Source: Sphingobium indicum B90A (GTDB lineage: Bacteria > Pseudomonadota > Alphaproteobacteria > Sphingomonadales > Sphingomonadaceae). From it: a stretch of 64,000 nt of DNA. The translations under genes and the position numbers were made by a program. Within the stretch, counting starts at the first letter, position 1; the number at the start of each line of letters is the position of its first letter. The notes under the pieces were generated by a model. It saw only the letters and a list, made by a program, of their open reading frames with translations. It did no database searches and was not told where the DNA came from. Positions 53,501 through 61,549 of the stretch are shown one piece after another. The stretch is from contig NZ_CP013070.1 of NCBI RefSeq assembly GCF_000264945.2, forward strand, positions 620,001 to 684,000, given 5' to 3'.

Positions 53501-54778
53501 AATCAGGTATCTGCCCCGCTGTTCAGGCCGGTGACAACCGATGTGCGCGGCGAGCGCCGCTTCATCTCGACGATCGCACGGCGTCTGGACAGCCTGGGCG
53601 CTCTGACGCGCGGGCAACGCCAGACCGGGGGGCAAAACCTGTTCGATCCGGCCGACAATCTTGAAAGCATCTACGCGAAGGAGGCGCTCCATCGCTGGTT
53701 CGGCCTGTTGTTCACCGGCAAGCTCGAAGCCGTCAGTCTCGGGCGCTTTCAGGAGCTGACAGGCCTGAGGATCGAAGGGCCTGACGGGGCGATGGTCGGT
53801 GACCTGCCATCGATCCAGCGCTGGCTCAATCGCATCCTGGCGCTCCCGATTGCCCTGCAGAACGCGATCTTCGATGAGTTCATGGGGCTGGTCGAAGCGC
53901 GCATCGATGCCGCCCGACAGGCGGGCACACTCGATCTCGGCCTCGAGACCATCGCAGTCGAGGAGTTCACGATCTTGTCGGACACGTTGCTGCGCACCGA
54001 CCCGGCATCGGGCGCGACCACCCATCTGCTGGAACTGGAAATCGCCAGAGCCTTGAAGCCGCTCACACTGAAGCGGCTCGAGGAGCTTTACGGCATCACT
54101 GGGCAGCGGCAACGGGCGGTTCGAAATGCTCGCTCAGGCCGGGTTGCCTTGCTCGTGCCTGCCCGCAGTATTCTTGCTGATGACGGCACCCGCGTTTCCC
54201 GCTTCGAACTGCTGCGCCCGTTGAAGCGCACTCACATCACCGAGGATCAGCTCGCTGAGAGCAGCTGGGAGAGAATTTCCGTCGACGCTTTCCTCGAGGC
54301 CTGGGCAGCCGAGGTTGAGGAAGCGCGGACCAGCCACAAGCGCGAGCGCTTGCATCTTGCGACGGGCCTCCTTCTGCCGGTCTGGGACAAGCTCCCTTCG
54401 GACTTCGTGAGGGTGAGCCGCATCTCGGCTGCGGATGGCCGTTCGCTTCTCGGCCGCGAGGTCCCCGTCCATTCTGTTCCGGACCTGTGTCGGGCGCTGG
54501 GTCTCGAGCGCGAGCTGACGCTGTCCGCCGATGAAATCGTGCAGACCGTTCTTGCTACTGGCCGGGCTATGGAATTTGCGGGACGCGAGCAGCTCATGGT
54601 GAAACGCAGCCTGGTCAATGGCTCACAGCGAATTGAGCTCACCGGTTGGAGCGTAGCCCGCCTCGACTGGTACAAGGCCCAAGGCTGCTTCACCGAGATG
54701 ATCCGCTACCAGACCCGGCTTTTCGTGCCGATCGAAGGCGCAGCGAGCGTGATTGCCAGACTGGCATCATCGGCATAA
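50537..54778 (+). CDS. Methyltransferase-helicase protein, strawberry-notch type
   Basis: 1413 aa. The N-terminal region (about residues 110-330) is a Rossmann N6-adenine methyltransferase-like domain with LEPSAGTGMLAVWAAKA and MNPPYSH (NPPY). The centre (about 430-720) is the SNO AAA/helicase-like domain: Walker A GDGTGAGKGRQ, VFDEAHAM (DEAH), YASATGASD. The C-terminal helicase-like part has FSDAGGTGRSYHAD and QGLGRTNRTNQ. Family members are common on alphaproteobacterial plasmids and integrative elements next to ParB and Toprim genes; the exact function is unknown, but DNA protection (anti-restriction) or replication is likely. Confidence 0.9.
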   Translation: MSNSSLAFAFDPPSPPLVVTAAKAMALQLAAGSAISRSDINRVMTDHFGGTDALGAWSVRDAHAALELAQVQHLQASDQIQLKSPIDEADQFFCGLDAQVPTQSNRSDEQIEWQQFATPPRLAWLAARACALATGELVLEPSAGTGMLAVWAAKAASRLALNEISPLRRDCLIAAFPTARVTGHDAELIDELLDPAISPSVALMNPPYSHGIERGHDSRTGSRHLRSAWNRLASGGRLVAIMPEWFDCAKFLAGLKGPISLRLNAAVERAFVKQGTGITTRLLVFDKVEGSNEPVAIRTNDFRQLVDLVDALPARASLEAVTEQLSLPARAPFRLVAAPRRPLPTPARITPSASAIGSLTYQSLETPARLAPQVGHYLPYRPSRIVIDGAAEHPTPLVESVAMGSIAAPMPEAVPQLPNGLVAKGLLSAAQAETLIYAASAHARDLPGRFEPEDKGCSLKASAEGQVYRQGYFLGDGTGAGKGRQVASVILDRWVRGERRHIWISKNEALLEDARRDWAALGGLPIDIQPLASWKLGTPIAMRDGILFVTYPTLRSGRNDATRLDQIVAWAGDNFDGVIVFDEAHAMANAAGGEGSRGKVKGSEQGIAGVRLQNLLPRARVLYASATGASDVNNLAYATRLGLWGPETAFANREAFVADIRDGGIAAMELVARDLKSLGLYTARALSFAGVEYEILEHCLTEDQIAVYDAYAEAWAIIHANLREALEATRIVDSETGGTLNSGAKSAAISIFEGTKQRFFAQLLLSMKLPSLLPAIDAAIADGQAVVVQLVSTAEAMLDRRLADLSDEEREALEIDLSLREYVIDYLAKSFPVRLMAVFTDENGNPRSEPMSDEQGAPVLCRSALAARDRMIEQLCALPPIATALDAIIERFGVDQVAEVTGRTRRLIVGRGGRQKLQSRSPRANVAETQAFMDGAKRILVFSDAGGTGRSYHADLAAKNQARRVHFLLEPGWRADAAIQGLGRTNRTNQVSAPLFRPVTTDVRGERRFISTIARRLDSLGALTRGQRQTGGQNLFDPADNLESIYAKEALHRWFGLLFTGKLEAVSLGRFQELTGLRIEGPDGAMVGDLPSIQRWLNRILALPIALQNAIFDEFMGLVEARIDAARQAGTLDLGLETIAVEEFTILSDTLLRTDPASGATTHLLELEIARALKPLTLKRLEELYGITGQRQRAVRNARSGRVALLVPARSILADDGTRVSRFELLRPLKRTHITEDQLAESSWERISVDAFLEAWAAEVEEARTSHKRERLHLATGLLLPVWDKLPSDFVRVSRISAADGRSLLGREVPVHSVPDLCRALGLERELTLSADEIVQTVLATGRAMEFAGREQLMVKRSLVNGSQRIELTGWSVARLDWYKAQGCFTEMIRYQTRLFVPIEGAASVIARLASSA

Positions 54779-54786
54779 TTCCTTGC

Positions 54787-54834
54787 CAAATGGCATTCAT
54801 TGTCGTATATGATGCCATATGGAGAAATGCCATG
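54787..54834. promoter_or_regulatory. Operator repeats of the Xre-RES operon
   Basis: TGGCAT and ATGCCA half-sites occur three times (TGGCAT at about 54790, ATGCCA at about 54812 and 54828), the first two inverted around TCGTATATG. The last overlaps the antitoxin start. This layout fits autoregulation by the antitoxin complex. Confidence 0.6.
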
Positions 54835-55245
54835 CTGGCTCTGCAACCCGTTGATACTGCCATTACCGCATTCCGTCCCGATCCGATTACACAGGACGAG
54901 GCTGCTGCCATGTTCCGGGCGGTCCTCAATCTGTTCGGCAAATGGGAACTGACCGACGAGCAGGCGGCAACGCTGCTCGACATGCCGGTGCGCTCCTATC
55001 GCCGATGGAAGGCGGAAGGCCCCGGGCGCGTTTCGCGCGATGGGCGTGCGCGTCTGTCCAACCTCATGGGCATCCATAAGGCGCTCCGGATCATCTTCAC
55101 GGAGGCTGCCCGCGGGTATGCCTGGATCAGGGCGGCTAATCATGTGTTCGGCGGAGCCAGTGCGCTCGACGTAATGCTGGGAGGCGAGCTCACCGACATC
55201 ATGCGGGTGCGCCGCTATCTCGACGCCGAGCGCGGTGGCTGGTGA
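54832..55245 (+). CDS. Xre/MbcA-ParS family antitoxin (DUF2384)
   Basis: 137 aa from the ATG preceded by GGAG; an upstream in-frame ATG at 54646 is inside the helicase gene. N-terminal Xre-like helix-turn-helix (WELTDEQAATLLDMPVRSYRRWK), C-terminal toxin-binding DUF2384 domain (MGIHKALRIIFTEAARGYAWIRAANHVFGGASALDVMLGGELTDIMRVRRYL). It neutralises the RES toxin encoded immediately downstream (GTGA overlap) and represses the operon through the repeats at 54787-54834. Confidence 0.9.
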   Translation: MLALQPVDTAITAFRPDPITQDEAAAMFRAVLNLFGKWELTDEQAATLLDMPVRSYRRWKAEGPGRVSRDGRARLSNLMGIHKALRIIFTEAARGYAWIRAANHVFGGASALDVMLGGELTDIMRVRRYLDAERGGW

Positions 55246-55976
55246 GCGGAACGTCAGATATCCCCGTTTCTCGAGTTGAGTGGAAGGGCGCTGTCAGAAT
55301 CATCCGCAGCGCCTTTCCGCCGATCGATCTGTTCGAGGATATCGCTGATCCCGCGGACTGGCCGCTGCTGATCTCGGCAGAGCAGAAGACCAATCCACGC
55401 ATCATGGCGACGATTGGCAATCTCGACCTCGTTCCGGTCGACCGACGCGTCGGCGGTAACGGAGCCTCCTACCTCATGGCGCCATTCACCCACGTTAGCA
55501 CCGATCGACCGAGTCGCTTTACCGATGGCAGCTACGGCGTGCTCTACGTTGGGGACCGGTTCGAGACCGCGCTGTTCGAGACGATCCACCACCATGCCCG
55601 CTTCATGGCACGAACCCGGGAAGCGCCGGGATGGACCTCGCAGTTCCGCGAAATCATCATGTCGGTCGATGTAGACTTACATGATCTCCGAACCGTGGCG
55701 GGGAAGCCGGATTCGGCGCTCGATCCTGACAGCTACGCTGCATCTCAAGCGCTCGCGCGGCACCTCAGGGGCGCGGGATCGAACGGGATTGCTTACCCGA
55801 GCATCCGGCACCCCGGCGGGGAATGCGTCGCGCTCTTCTACCCGGACTGCGCTTCAAATCCGCTCCAGGGTCGGCACCTCGACTATCACTGGGATGGCGC
55901 GCGGGTTGATCTGGTCCGTGATGCGGGATCGGGCGCTGTCTTCCGGATTGTCGATTTGCCGCCCGATCCCGCCTGA
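55242..55976 (+). CDS. RES domain toxin
   Basis: 244 aa, GTG start overlapping the antitoxin stop. RES family residues visible: the Arg region IIRSAFPPID, FTDGSYGVLYVGDRFETALFETIHHH (Glu) and GIAYPSIRHPGGECVALF (Ser). RES toxins deplete NAD+ (NADase or NAD+ phosphorylase, e.g. MbcT, Res). Intact, so probably a working toxin. Role: element maintenance or abortive infection. Confidence 0.92.
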   Translation: MSGTSDIPVSRVEWKGAVRIIRSAFPPIDLFEDIADPADWPLLISAEQKTNPRIMATIGNLDLVPVDRRVGGNGASYLMAPFTHVSTDRPSRFTDGSYGVLYVGDRFETALFETIHHHARFMARTREAPGWTSQFREIIMSVDVDLHDLRTVAGKPDSALDPDSYAASQALARHLRGAGSNGIAYPSIRHPGGECVALFYPDCASNPLQGRHLDYHWDGARVDLVRDAGSGAVFRIVDLPPDPA

Positions 55977-56057
55977 CCGAACGAGCTGGGTTTCCGGCCG
56001 AGTGCTGTAGGATCTCCAGGGTGGAACAACTCCGGGGCAGCGAAGTCCCAACGGCGT

Positions 56058-56957
56058 TCACCTCGACTGCAACATCCTCTCGGCGATCCTCCTTCTTCCC
56101 TCTTCCTTCGCGGCGGCGATAGCGGCATCGACCTCATCGATGTTCTCAATGCAGAGCTGGACACGCGTGGCTGGCAAGTCCGGGAGATCCAGGTTCATCC
56201 GCTTGATGAAGTAGTACGCCATCGACAGCCTGACCTCGACCTCACGACGACCGTCATCCATGTCGAAGTCTCGTTGAATGGCTAGCCTTTGGTCTTCGGT
56301 TAGGCCTGGGTGTGGACTCAGGCGTAGTTTAATCCGCGTTCCCCATTCGATGTCATCCTCGGGATCGTACGAGGCTGCTTCGATCTCGCCGAACTGGCCG
56401 ATCCGGCTGAGGACGAAGTCGCGGAAGTCGTGCCGGTCGCAGGCCCAGGCCCGAAGATGCCATCGGTGCCCGTCGAACGTGAGCGCGTGCGGAGCGATCT
56501 TACGCCAGCGGATGTTGGTCAGCGACCGGTACTCGACATTGATCGCCGATCGCGTGCGGATCGCCCGAAGGATTACCCGGAGGCAGTCGGGATCGACGTG
56601 CCGGACGAGATCGGGTGCCATGTCGATCGCCGGAAGGGATTTGAACCAGACGTCGCGCCGCGGCAGCGCAGCGGAGAGGAGTGCGCGCAGTTGCAACAGC
56701 AGACGATCGGCGGACGGCACCAAAAACTGCGGAACGAGACGGCGAGTGGGGACGAACGCCTTCTCCGTGGCGTCGTACGCAATGTTGTCGCCCGCCATGT
56801 CGCGATAGCGCTTTAGATCGACCGAGGCCTGCGGGGTGGAAATCTCGAATTGCGTCTCGAGGTCGCTTCGGTTGAGCTGCCCCTCCCAGAAGAGCTTCCA
56901 TTCGATGAACTCGAACCGCCGGTTCTGCGTCCACGGCCGCTTCGGATCGTCGCTCAC
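56058..56957 (-). CDS. capW: CapW-like HTH-WYL transcriptional regulator of CBASS
   Basis: 299 aa. N-terminal winged helix (RFEFIEWKLFWEGQLNRSDLETQFEISTPQASVDLKRY), linker, WYL domain (VEYRSLTNIRWRKIAPHALTFDGHRWHLRAWACDR, with WHL in place of WYL) and a C-terminal WCX segment (LRLSPHPGLTEDQRLAIQRDFDMDDGRREVEVRLSMAYYFIKRMNL). It is divergent from the CBASS operon with repeats between, exactly as for CapW/BrxR-type repressors that are released upon infection or DNA damage. Confidence 0.88.
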   Translation of the reverse strand: MSDDPKRPWTQNRRFEFIEWKLFWEGQLNRSDLETQFEISTPQASVDLKRYRDMAGDNIAYDATEKAFVPTRRLVPQFLVPSADRLLLQLRALLSAALPRRDVWFKSLPAIDMAPDLVRHVDPDCLRVILRAIRTRSAINVEYRSLTNIRWRKIAPHALTFDGHRWHLRAWACDRHDFRDFVLSRIGQFGEIEAASYDPEDDIEWGTRIKLRLSPHPGLTEDQRLAIQRDFDMDDGRREVEVRLSMAYYFIKRMNLDLPDLPATRVQLCIENIDEVDAAIAAAKEEGRRRIAERMLQSR

Positions 56958-56980
56958 AATTTTACCCCTCTAGCCTCTTG

Positions 56981-57037
56981 ACCCATATAGAGACGCAACC
57001 CATCTAGTTTCAAGTCGGGTTACAAAAACCCATCCGA
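56981..57037. promoter_or_regulatory. Repeat cluster between capW and the CBASS operon
   Basis: Three direct copies of ACCCATNTAG-like sequence: ACCCATATAG (56981-56990), ACCCATCTAG (56998-57007), ACCCATCCGA (57028-57037). There is also an inverted repeat GGGTT-ACAAA-AACCC (57017-57031) overlapping the last. Candidate CapW operator. Confidence 0.6.
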
Positions 57038-57100
57038 GTCGCCGGGTCAAGACGCAGACGGCATTCGGGGGCTGCGGCGCGACCAGGGAAGGAAACGACG

Positions 57101-58615
57101 ATGGCCGACGCCGTGATACCCCGATGGCATGGGGACGACTACCAATCTCGCTTCTTCTGGCTGCACGCGGCCGCGTTGCGCGATCCGCAGCGCCCGGACG
57201 TCGTCGAGGTCACTTTCGAGGCGAAAGAGCCCAAGGCGTTCGACGACGTCGTCGTGCGGTACGACCCCGGCCGACCGAGCTCCGGTCCGTATCGCATCAC
57301 GGTCGACTACCATCAGGTGAAGTGGCACTCAGACCACAGCGGCCACTTCGGATATGAGCGGCTCATCGATCCTGATTTCGTCGGCGGCAAAGCCTTCTCG
57401 ATCCTCCAACGTCTGGCGCAGGCCAAGGCCAATCCCAACGTCCCGAAGGAGGCGGCATTCACGCTGGTGACGACCGACCAGATCACGCAGGGCGACGTGC
57501 TTGGCGAGCTCGTCTCGCGAAACGACGGCCGACTGCGCATCCACAAGTTATTCGATGGCACCAAGACGGACGGGAGCCGCATGGGCCAGGTGCGCAAGCT
57601 CTGGCGCGAGCACATGCAGTTCGACAGTGATGAACAGCTGAAGGATCTGCTGACCGACTTCTTCATCAAGCCTAACAGCGACTCGCTCGAGGACCTCCGC
57701 GGACGGGTGAGCGAGAAGTTTCGGCTCGTCGGCCTGCTCGGGGACGAGACCTCATCGACGTTCCGTTATGATCAGGCAGCTCGGAACCTGCTCGTCAGGA
57801 GCATCAATGGGTTGACCCGCGAGGCCTTTGACAGGCTGTGCCGCGAGGAGAACTGGCTGCAGCCGGAGCCTTCCGTAGGGCTCGATCGCATGAATGTGGC
57901 GATCCGGTCCTTCACGAAGGGTGTCACCGCCGCCGACATGCTGGAGGCGGCCCCGGAGAACACGCTCTCGCTGGTGCGGCAATTCAACATGCGCCATCCC
58001 CGCGAGGGCGTCACCTGGGATGCCCTTCGAGACGAGGCGCTGCCCTTCCTAGAGGGCGTGCTGGAGCGCGGGAAGATGCTGCGTCTGTTCCTCGACGCCC
58101 ACAGCTCGCTCGCCTTCCTGGCCGGCACCGTCTTTGGCTTCAAGTCGGGCGCGAACGTTGAGTTTCTCCAGAAGGGGCGCGCGACGAGCATCGTCTGGAA
58201 CCCCAGCGACGGACGCGACGGCCCTGATCCGGTGATCACCGAGGAGGCGATCGGCGAAGGTGCAGATGTCGCGGTCTCCGTAGCCGTGACCCGAGACACC
58301 ATCACTGACGTCCGCAGTTACATTGCAGGCAGCCTGCCGTCGGTCGGGCGCCTACTCATGATCGCCCCCGAAGGCGGACCGGGCCCGCAGTCCGTTGCTG
58401 GAGGCGCGCATGCCGCCAGGATAGCCGATGCGGTTGCCGGAGCGGTGGCAAGGGTCCGTCGGCCTGGTGGCACGACGCATCTTTTCGTCGCCGCGCCCAA
58501 CGCCTTTTCCTTCCTCCTCGGCCAGCACGCGGACTCCATGGGGATGTGCGCGCCGTACGAGTTCGACTTCGGGGGCCGCGTCGATGGCCTCTACCGCCCA
58601 ACCTTCACTATTTGA
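57101..58615 (+). CDS. cap4: CBASS effector Cap4: nuclease fused to SAVED domain
   Basis: 504 aa. The N-terminal domain (about residues 1-220) resembles the DUF4297 PD-(D/E)xK nuclease of Cap4: Asp in AFDDVVVRYD and the QxK catalytic pair in DYHQVKWH (Q72, K74). The C-terminal SAVED domain (about 330-504) binds the cyclic oligonucleotide: SVAVTRDTITDVRSYI, RRPGGTTHLFVAAPNAFSFLLGQHADSMG, YEFDFGGRVDGLYRPTF. On second-messenger binding the effector should oligomerise and degrade dsDNA, killing the infected cell. First gene of a tight four-gene operon; GGAAGGA before the ATG. Confidence 0.9.
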   Translation: MADAVIPRWHGDDYQSRFFWLHAAALRDPQRPDVVEVTFEAKEPKAFDDVVVRYDPGRPSSGPYRITVDYHQVKWHSDHSGHFGYERLIDPDFVGGKAFSILQRLAQAKANPNVPKEAAFTLVTTDQITQGDVLGELVSRNDGRLRIHKLFDGTKTDGSRMGQVRKLWREHMQFDSDEQLKDLLTDFFIKPNSDSLEDLRGRVSEKFRLVGLLGDETSSTFRYDQAARNLLVRSINGLTREAFDRLCREENWLQPEPSVGLDRMNVAIRSFTKGVTAADMLEAAPENTLSLVRQFNMRHPREGVTWDALRDEALPFLEGVLERGKMLRLFLDAHSSLAFLAGTVFGFKSGANVEFLQKGRATSIVWNPSDGRDGPDPVITEEAIGEGADVAVSVAVTRDTITDVRSYIAGSLPSVGRLLMIAPEGGPGPQSVAGGAHAARIADAVAGAVARVRRPGGTTHLFVAAPNAFSFLLGQHADSMGMCAPYEFDFGGRVDGLYRPTFTI

Positions 58616-58624
58616 GGCAGCATC

Positions 58625-59758
58625 ATGGAGCTTCGTCCGCAGTTCGATCAGTTCCTTCGCGACATCCGCCCGAGCGAGCGGCACAAGGAGGAATGGAAAA
58701 TGGGTTCTCGCACGCTGCGGACTCGTCTCATGGCCGATCCCGACCTGTCGCCGCTGATAGTGTCGTCATTCCTGCAGGGCAGCGTCCGCCGGTCGACCGC
58801 AGTGCGCCCCACCGGCGGCAAGAGGTCCGACGTCGACGTGGTGATCGTCACCACCATCGACCACAACGCCGAGCAGCCAGCCGTGGCAATGAAGCGTTTC
58901 GTTCCCTTCCTCAACGAGCACTATGCTGGCAAGTGGGTGCAGCAGGACCGCTCCTTTGGCATCGAACTGTCTTATGTCGACCTCGACCTGGTCGTCACGG
59001 CGCTTCCAGCCAATGCGAGCGATCGCGACAAACTGCTGGCCGTCTACCGGTCGCAGGCAGTCGAGACTACCGCTTCGCTTGAGGAGCGGTCCGACTGGAA
59101 CCTCAGCAAGAGCTGGAACCCCGATGGCGCCGTCACCGCGTTCATGGCGAACGACGCCATGCCGGAGGCCGACTGGAAACCGCATCCGCTCATGCTGCCG
59201 GACCGCATGGTCAAGGACTGGGGGCCGACCCACCCGCTGGCACAGATCAAGTGGACGGCGGATAAGAATCGAGCCTGCAACGGCCACTACATCAACGTCG
59301 TCCGCGCCATGAAGTGGTGGCGTCAGGAGCATGTCGACAGCCTGCCCAAGTACCCGAAGGGCTATCCGCTCGAGCACATGATCGGCTATGTCCTGCCCAA
59401 CGGCATCGAAAGCGTCGCGGAAGGCGTCACGCTCGCCTTCGAAGGCATCCGCGACCAGTTCCGCCTCCACGCGCAGGCCAAGATGGTGCCGTTCCTGCCC
59501 GACCATGGCGTGCCGACCCACGACGTGCTCAAGCGCGTCGCTGTGACCGACTTCGTCGCCTTCCATGCGGCCGCCTCGGCTGCCGCTGGCGAAGCGCGCC
59601 GTGCACTGGACTCGGAGGACGCCGCGGAGAGCGGCGAGATATGGCAAGGCCTGTTCGGAAAGTGCTTCCCGCTGCCGGGTCCACAGGGCGGAGACCGGGC
59701 GCGCGGCTTCACGTCTCCCGCGATCGCGGCGCAGCCGAAGACAAACCGTTTCGCCTGA
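58625..59758 (+). CDS. CBASS CD-NTase (cyclic oligonucleotide synthase)
   Basis: 377 aa. Nucleotidyltransferase core: FLQGSVRRSTAVRP (GS motif, residues 52-53), KRSDVDVVIVTT (D69, D71) and SYVDLDLVVT (third Asp), followed by the helical oligosynthase half (WTADKNRACNGHYINVVRAMKWWRQ, YPLEHMIGYVLP). It makes a cyclic di- or trinucleotide upon phage infection. Partner genes (Cap4 with SAVED) suggest a clade D-like enzyme; the exact product cannot be read off. Its flexible C-terminal tail (AQPKTNRFA) is the expected substrate of Cap2 conjugation. Confidence 0.93.
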   Translation: MELRPQFDQFLRDIRPSERHKEEWKMGSRTLRTRLMADPDLSPLIVSSFLQGSVRRSTAVRPTGGKRSDVDVVIVTTIDHNAEQPAVAMKRFVPFLNEHYAGKWVQQDRSFGIELSYVDLDLVVTALPANASDRDKLLAVYRSQAVETTASLEERSDWNLSKSWNPDGAVTAFMANDAMPEADWKPHPLMLPDRMVKDWGPTHPLAQIKWTADKNRACNGHYINVVRAMKWWRQEHVDSLPKYPKGYPLEHMIGYVLPNGIESVAEGVTLAFEGIRDQFRLHAQAKMVPFLPDHGVPTHDVLKRVAVTDFVAFHAAASAAAGEARRALDSEDAAESGEIWQGLFGKCFPLPGPQGGDRARGFTSPAIAAQPKTNRFA

Positions 59759-59761
59759 CGG

Positions 59762-61549
59762 ATGATGGTCCCCGAACCGCTGGCGGCGGCGCTGGCGAAC
59801 ATACCTGCAGATCCACGCTTCGAACTCGCCGACGGCTGGACGGAGCGCGGTGACTGCGTCTGGTCGTTCCGGTTCCGCGCGGCGCTTTCGGTGCCGGCGA
59901 GTGAACACATTGCGGAGTGGTCGGGTTGGCATCTTGTCGCTTCGCTATGCGGCGGCAGCTTCGATATTAACGTCTATCCGGATGCCGATGAGGGCATCAC
60001 TGCGACCTTCCCACATCAGAGCCACAACGGCCCGCCGAGAGAAGGCGGCGCCTGGCGCACCGGCAATCCCTGTCTCGAACGCCCGGCGGCAACGTTCCGC
60101 CGCGAAGGCTGGAGCGACGAGCCTGCAGATCTGGATCGGCGGATCGACTGGTACATTGGCAGGCTGCTGACATGGATCGACGCGGCGGCGACCGACCGGC
60201 TTCTCGAAGAGGGCGACCCGATCGAACTGCCGGTCCTGCCATCCGCCATTACTGGCGTGACGATCGGTTTCTGGGAGGAGCCTGCCGGGCTTGATTGGTG
60301 GAGGAGCGCCGGGGTGCCCTGGGGCTTCGCATCGCTGGCCAATGTGTCCGGTGCCGTGGGCACGGCTGCGGTCGCCGACTTCATGAATCCACAGCGTGCC
60401 AGCATCCGACGTCCGCCATGGGGACCAGGGCTTACATTCACGCCCGGTCAAGTCGACGCAGTGTGGCTCGTCATGCCCGTTCTCGTGGTCGGCGCGCCGT
60501 GGCGCCTCCCGGACACTTGGGAGCAGTTGACCGGCTACTGTTCCGAGGTGTCGGTCGATCTGCCCGGGATCCTGGCTCAGGCCGGAGCCCAGCTGCGTCA
60601 TATCGAGCGACCCGGTCGGCGAGCTCCCTCGACGCTGCTCTTGGGCTTCCCAATGGCGGAGACGAAGGGGGCGGAACCCGAGAGGATGCACTGGTTGGCG
60701 ATCGGGAACATGCGGACGGCTCGCAGAGGCGACGTGCGTCGCGGCTTCTCCGATCGCGCCGATGCCCGACGCCGGTGGGATCGGGCACTTGCGGCTGACA
60801 AGCGACCGCTAGACTACGTCAAGACGGCGAACTGGGCGCCCGACCAAATTCGACGGCGCGGCGCTGCCGAGGAAGAGGTGCGGGGAAAGTCGGTTCTCCT
60901 GATCGGAAGCGGTGCACTCGGGAGTGCGGTTGCGGAGAACCTGGTGCGCATGGGCGTGACCCGCATGGGGCTCGTAGATGCGGACGTCATGACCCTCGGC
61001 AACCTGAGCCGCCACGCGCTCTCGATGCGAGAATTGGGGCACGGCAAAGCGAAGGCGCTTGCGGCGGCGCTCAACCGGACGATGCCTGACGCCAAGGTCG
61101 TGGACCTCACGATCGCATTCCCGCCGACCAAGGCGGCCGAGCGCAAGCGGCTCGAGGGCTGGGATGTGATCGTCGACTGCACCGCGGAGGATGCGGTCCT
61201 GCGTGCGATGGCGGAATATCCTTGGGACGGCGTGAAAATGTTCGTCAGCCTGTCCATGACATGGCGCGCAAAAGGACTGGTCGTTTACGCCGATGAGCAG
61301 GCGTCGTTCCCGGCGACCGATGCGATGGAGCGCTTCCTCGCCGCGTCGGCAAGGCCCGAGGAGGGGGCGCTAGACCTCATGGAGGGTATCGGGTGCTGGC
61401 ACCCCGTTTTCCCCGCTTCCGCCGACGACGTTCGGCTCTGGGCCGCGATCGGGACCAAGTTCATCCGACGCGCAGTGATTGAGCGTGGTCGCCTGTGCGA
61501 GCATTTCGTCCAGGACGACTATGGTGCGATCGTACGCCATGCGGCCTGA
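59762..61549 (+). CDS. cap2: CBASS Cap2: E2-E1 fusion ubiquitin-like transferase
   Basis: 595 aa, starting 3 bp after the CD-NTase stop (a second ATG follows immediately). N-terminal E2-like domain with candidate catalytic Cys104 in RTGNPCLER. The middle linker is followed by a ThiF/E1 adenylation domain: VLLIGSGALGSAVAE (ATP loop, residues about 378-392), LVDADVMTLGNLSRH, and a candidate E1 Cys545 in GIGCWHPVFPAS. Spacing agrees with characterised Cap2. It attaches the CD-NTase C-terminus to a target to prime signalling. Marks the system as type II CBASS. Confidence 0.93.
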   Translation: MMVPEPLAAALANIPADPRFELADGWTERGDCVWSFRFRAALSVPASEHIAEWSGWHLVASLCGGSFDINVYPDADEGITATFPHQSHNGPPREGGAWRTGNPCLERPAATFRREGWSDEPADLDRRIDWYIGRLLTWIDAAATDRLLEEGDPIELPVLPSAITGVTIGFWEEPAGLDWWRSAGVPWGFASLANVSGAVGTAAVADFMNPQRASIRRPPWGPGLTFTPGQVDAVWLVMPVLVVGAPWRLPDTWEQLTGYCSEVSVDLPGILAQAGAQLRHIERPGRRAPSTLLLGFPMAETKGAEPERMHWLAIGNMRTARRGDVRRGFSDRADARRRWDRALAADKRPLDYVKTANWAPDQIRRRGAAEEEVRGKSVLLIGSGALGSAVAENLVRMGVTRMGLVDADVMTLGNLSRHALSMRELGHGKAKALAAALNRTMPDAKVVDLTIAFPPTKAAERKRLEGWDVIVDCTAEDAVLRAMAEYPWDGVKMFVSLSMTWRAKGLVVYADEQASFPATDAMERFLAASARPEEGALDLMEGIGCWHPVFPASADDVRLWAAIGTKFIRRAVIERGRLCEHFVQDDYGAIVRHAA

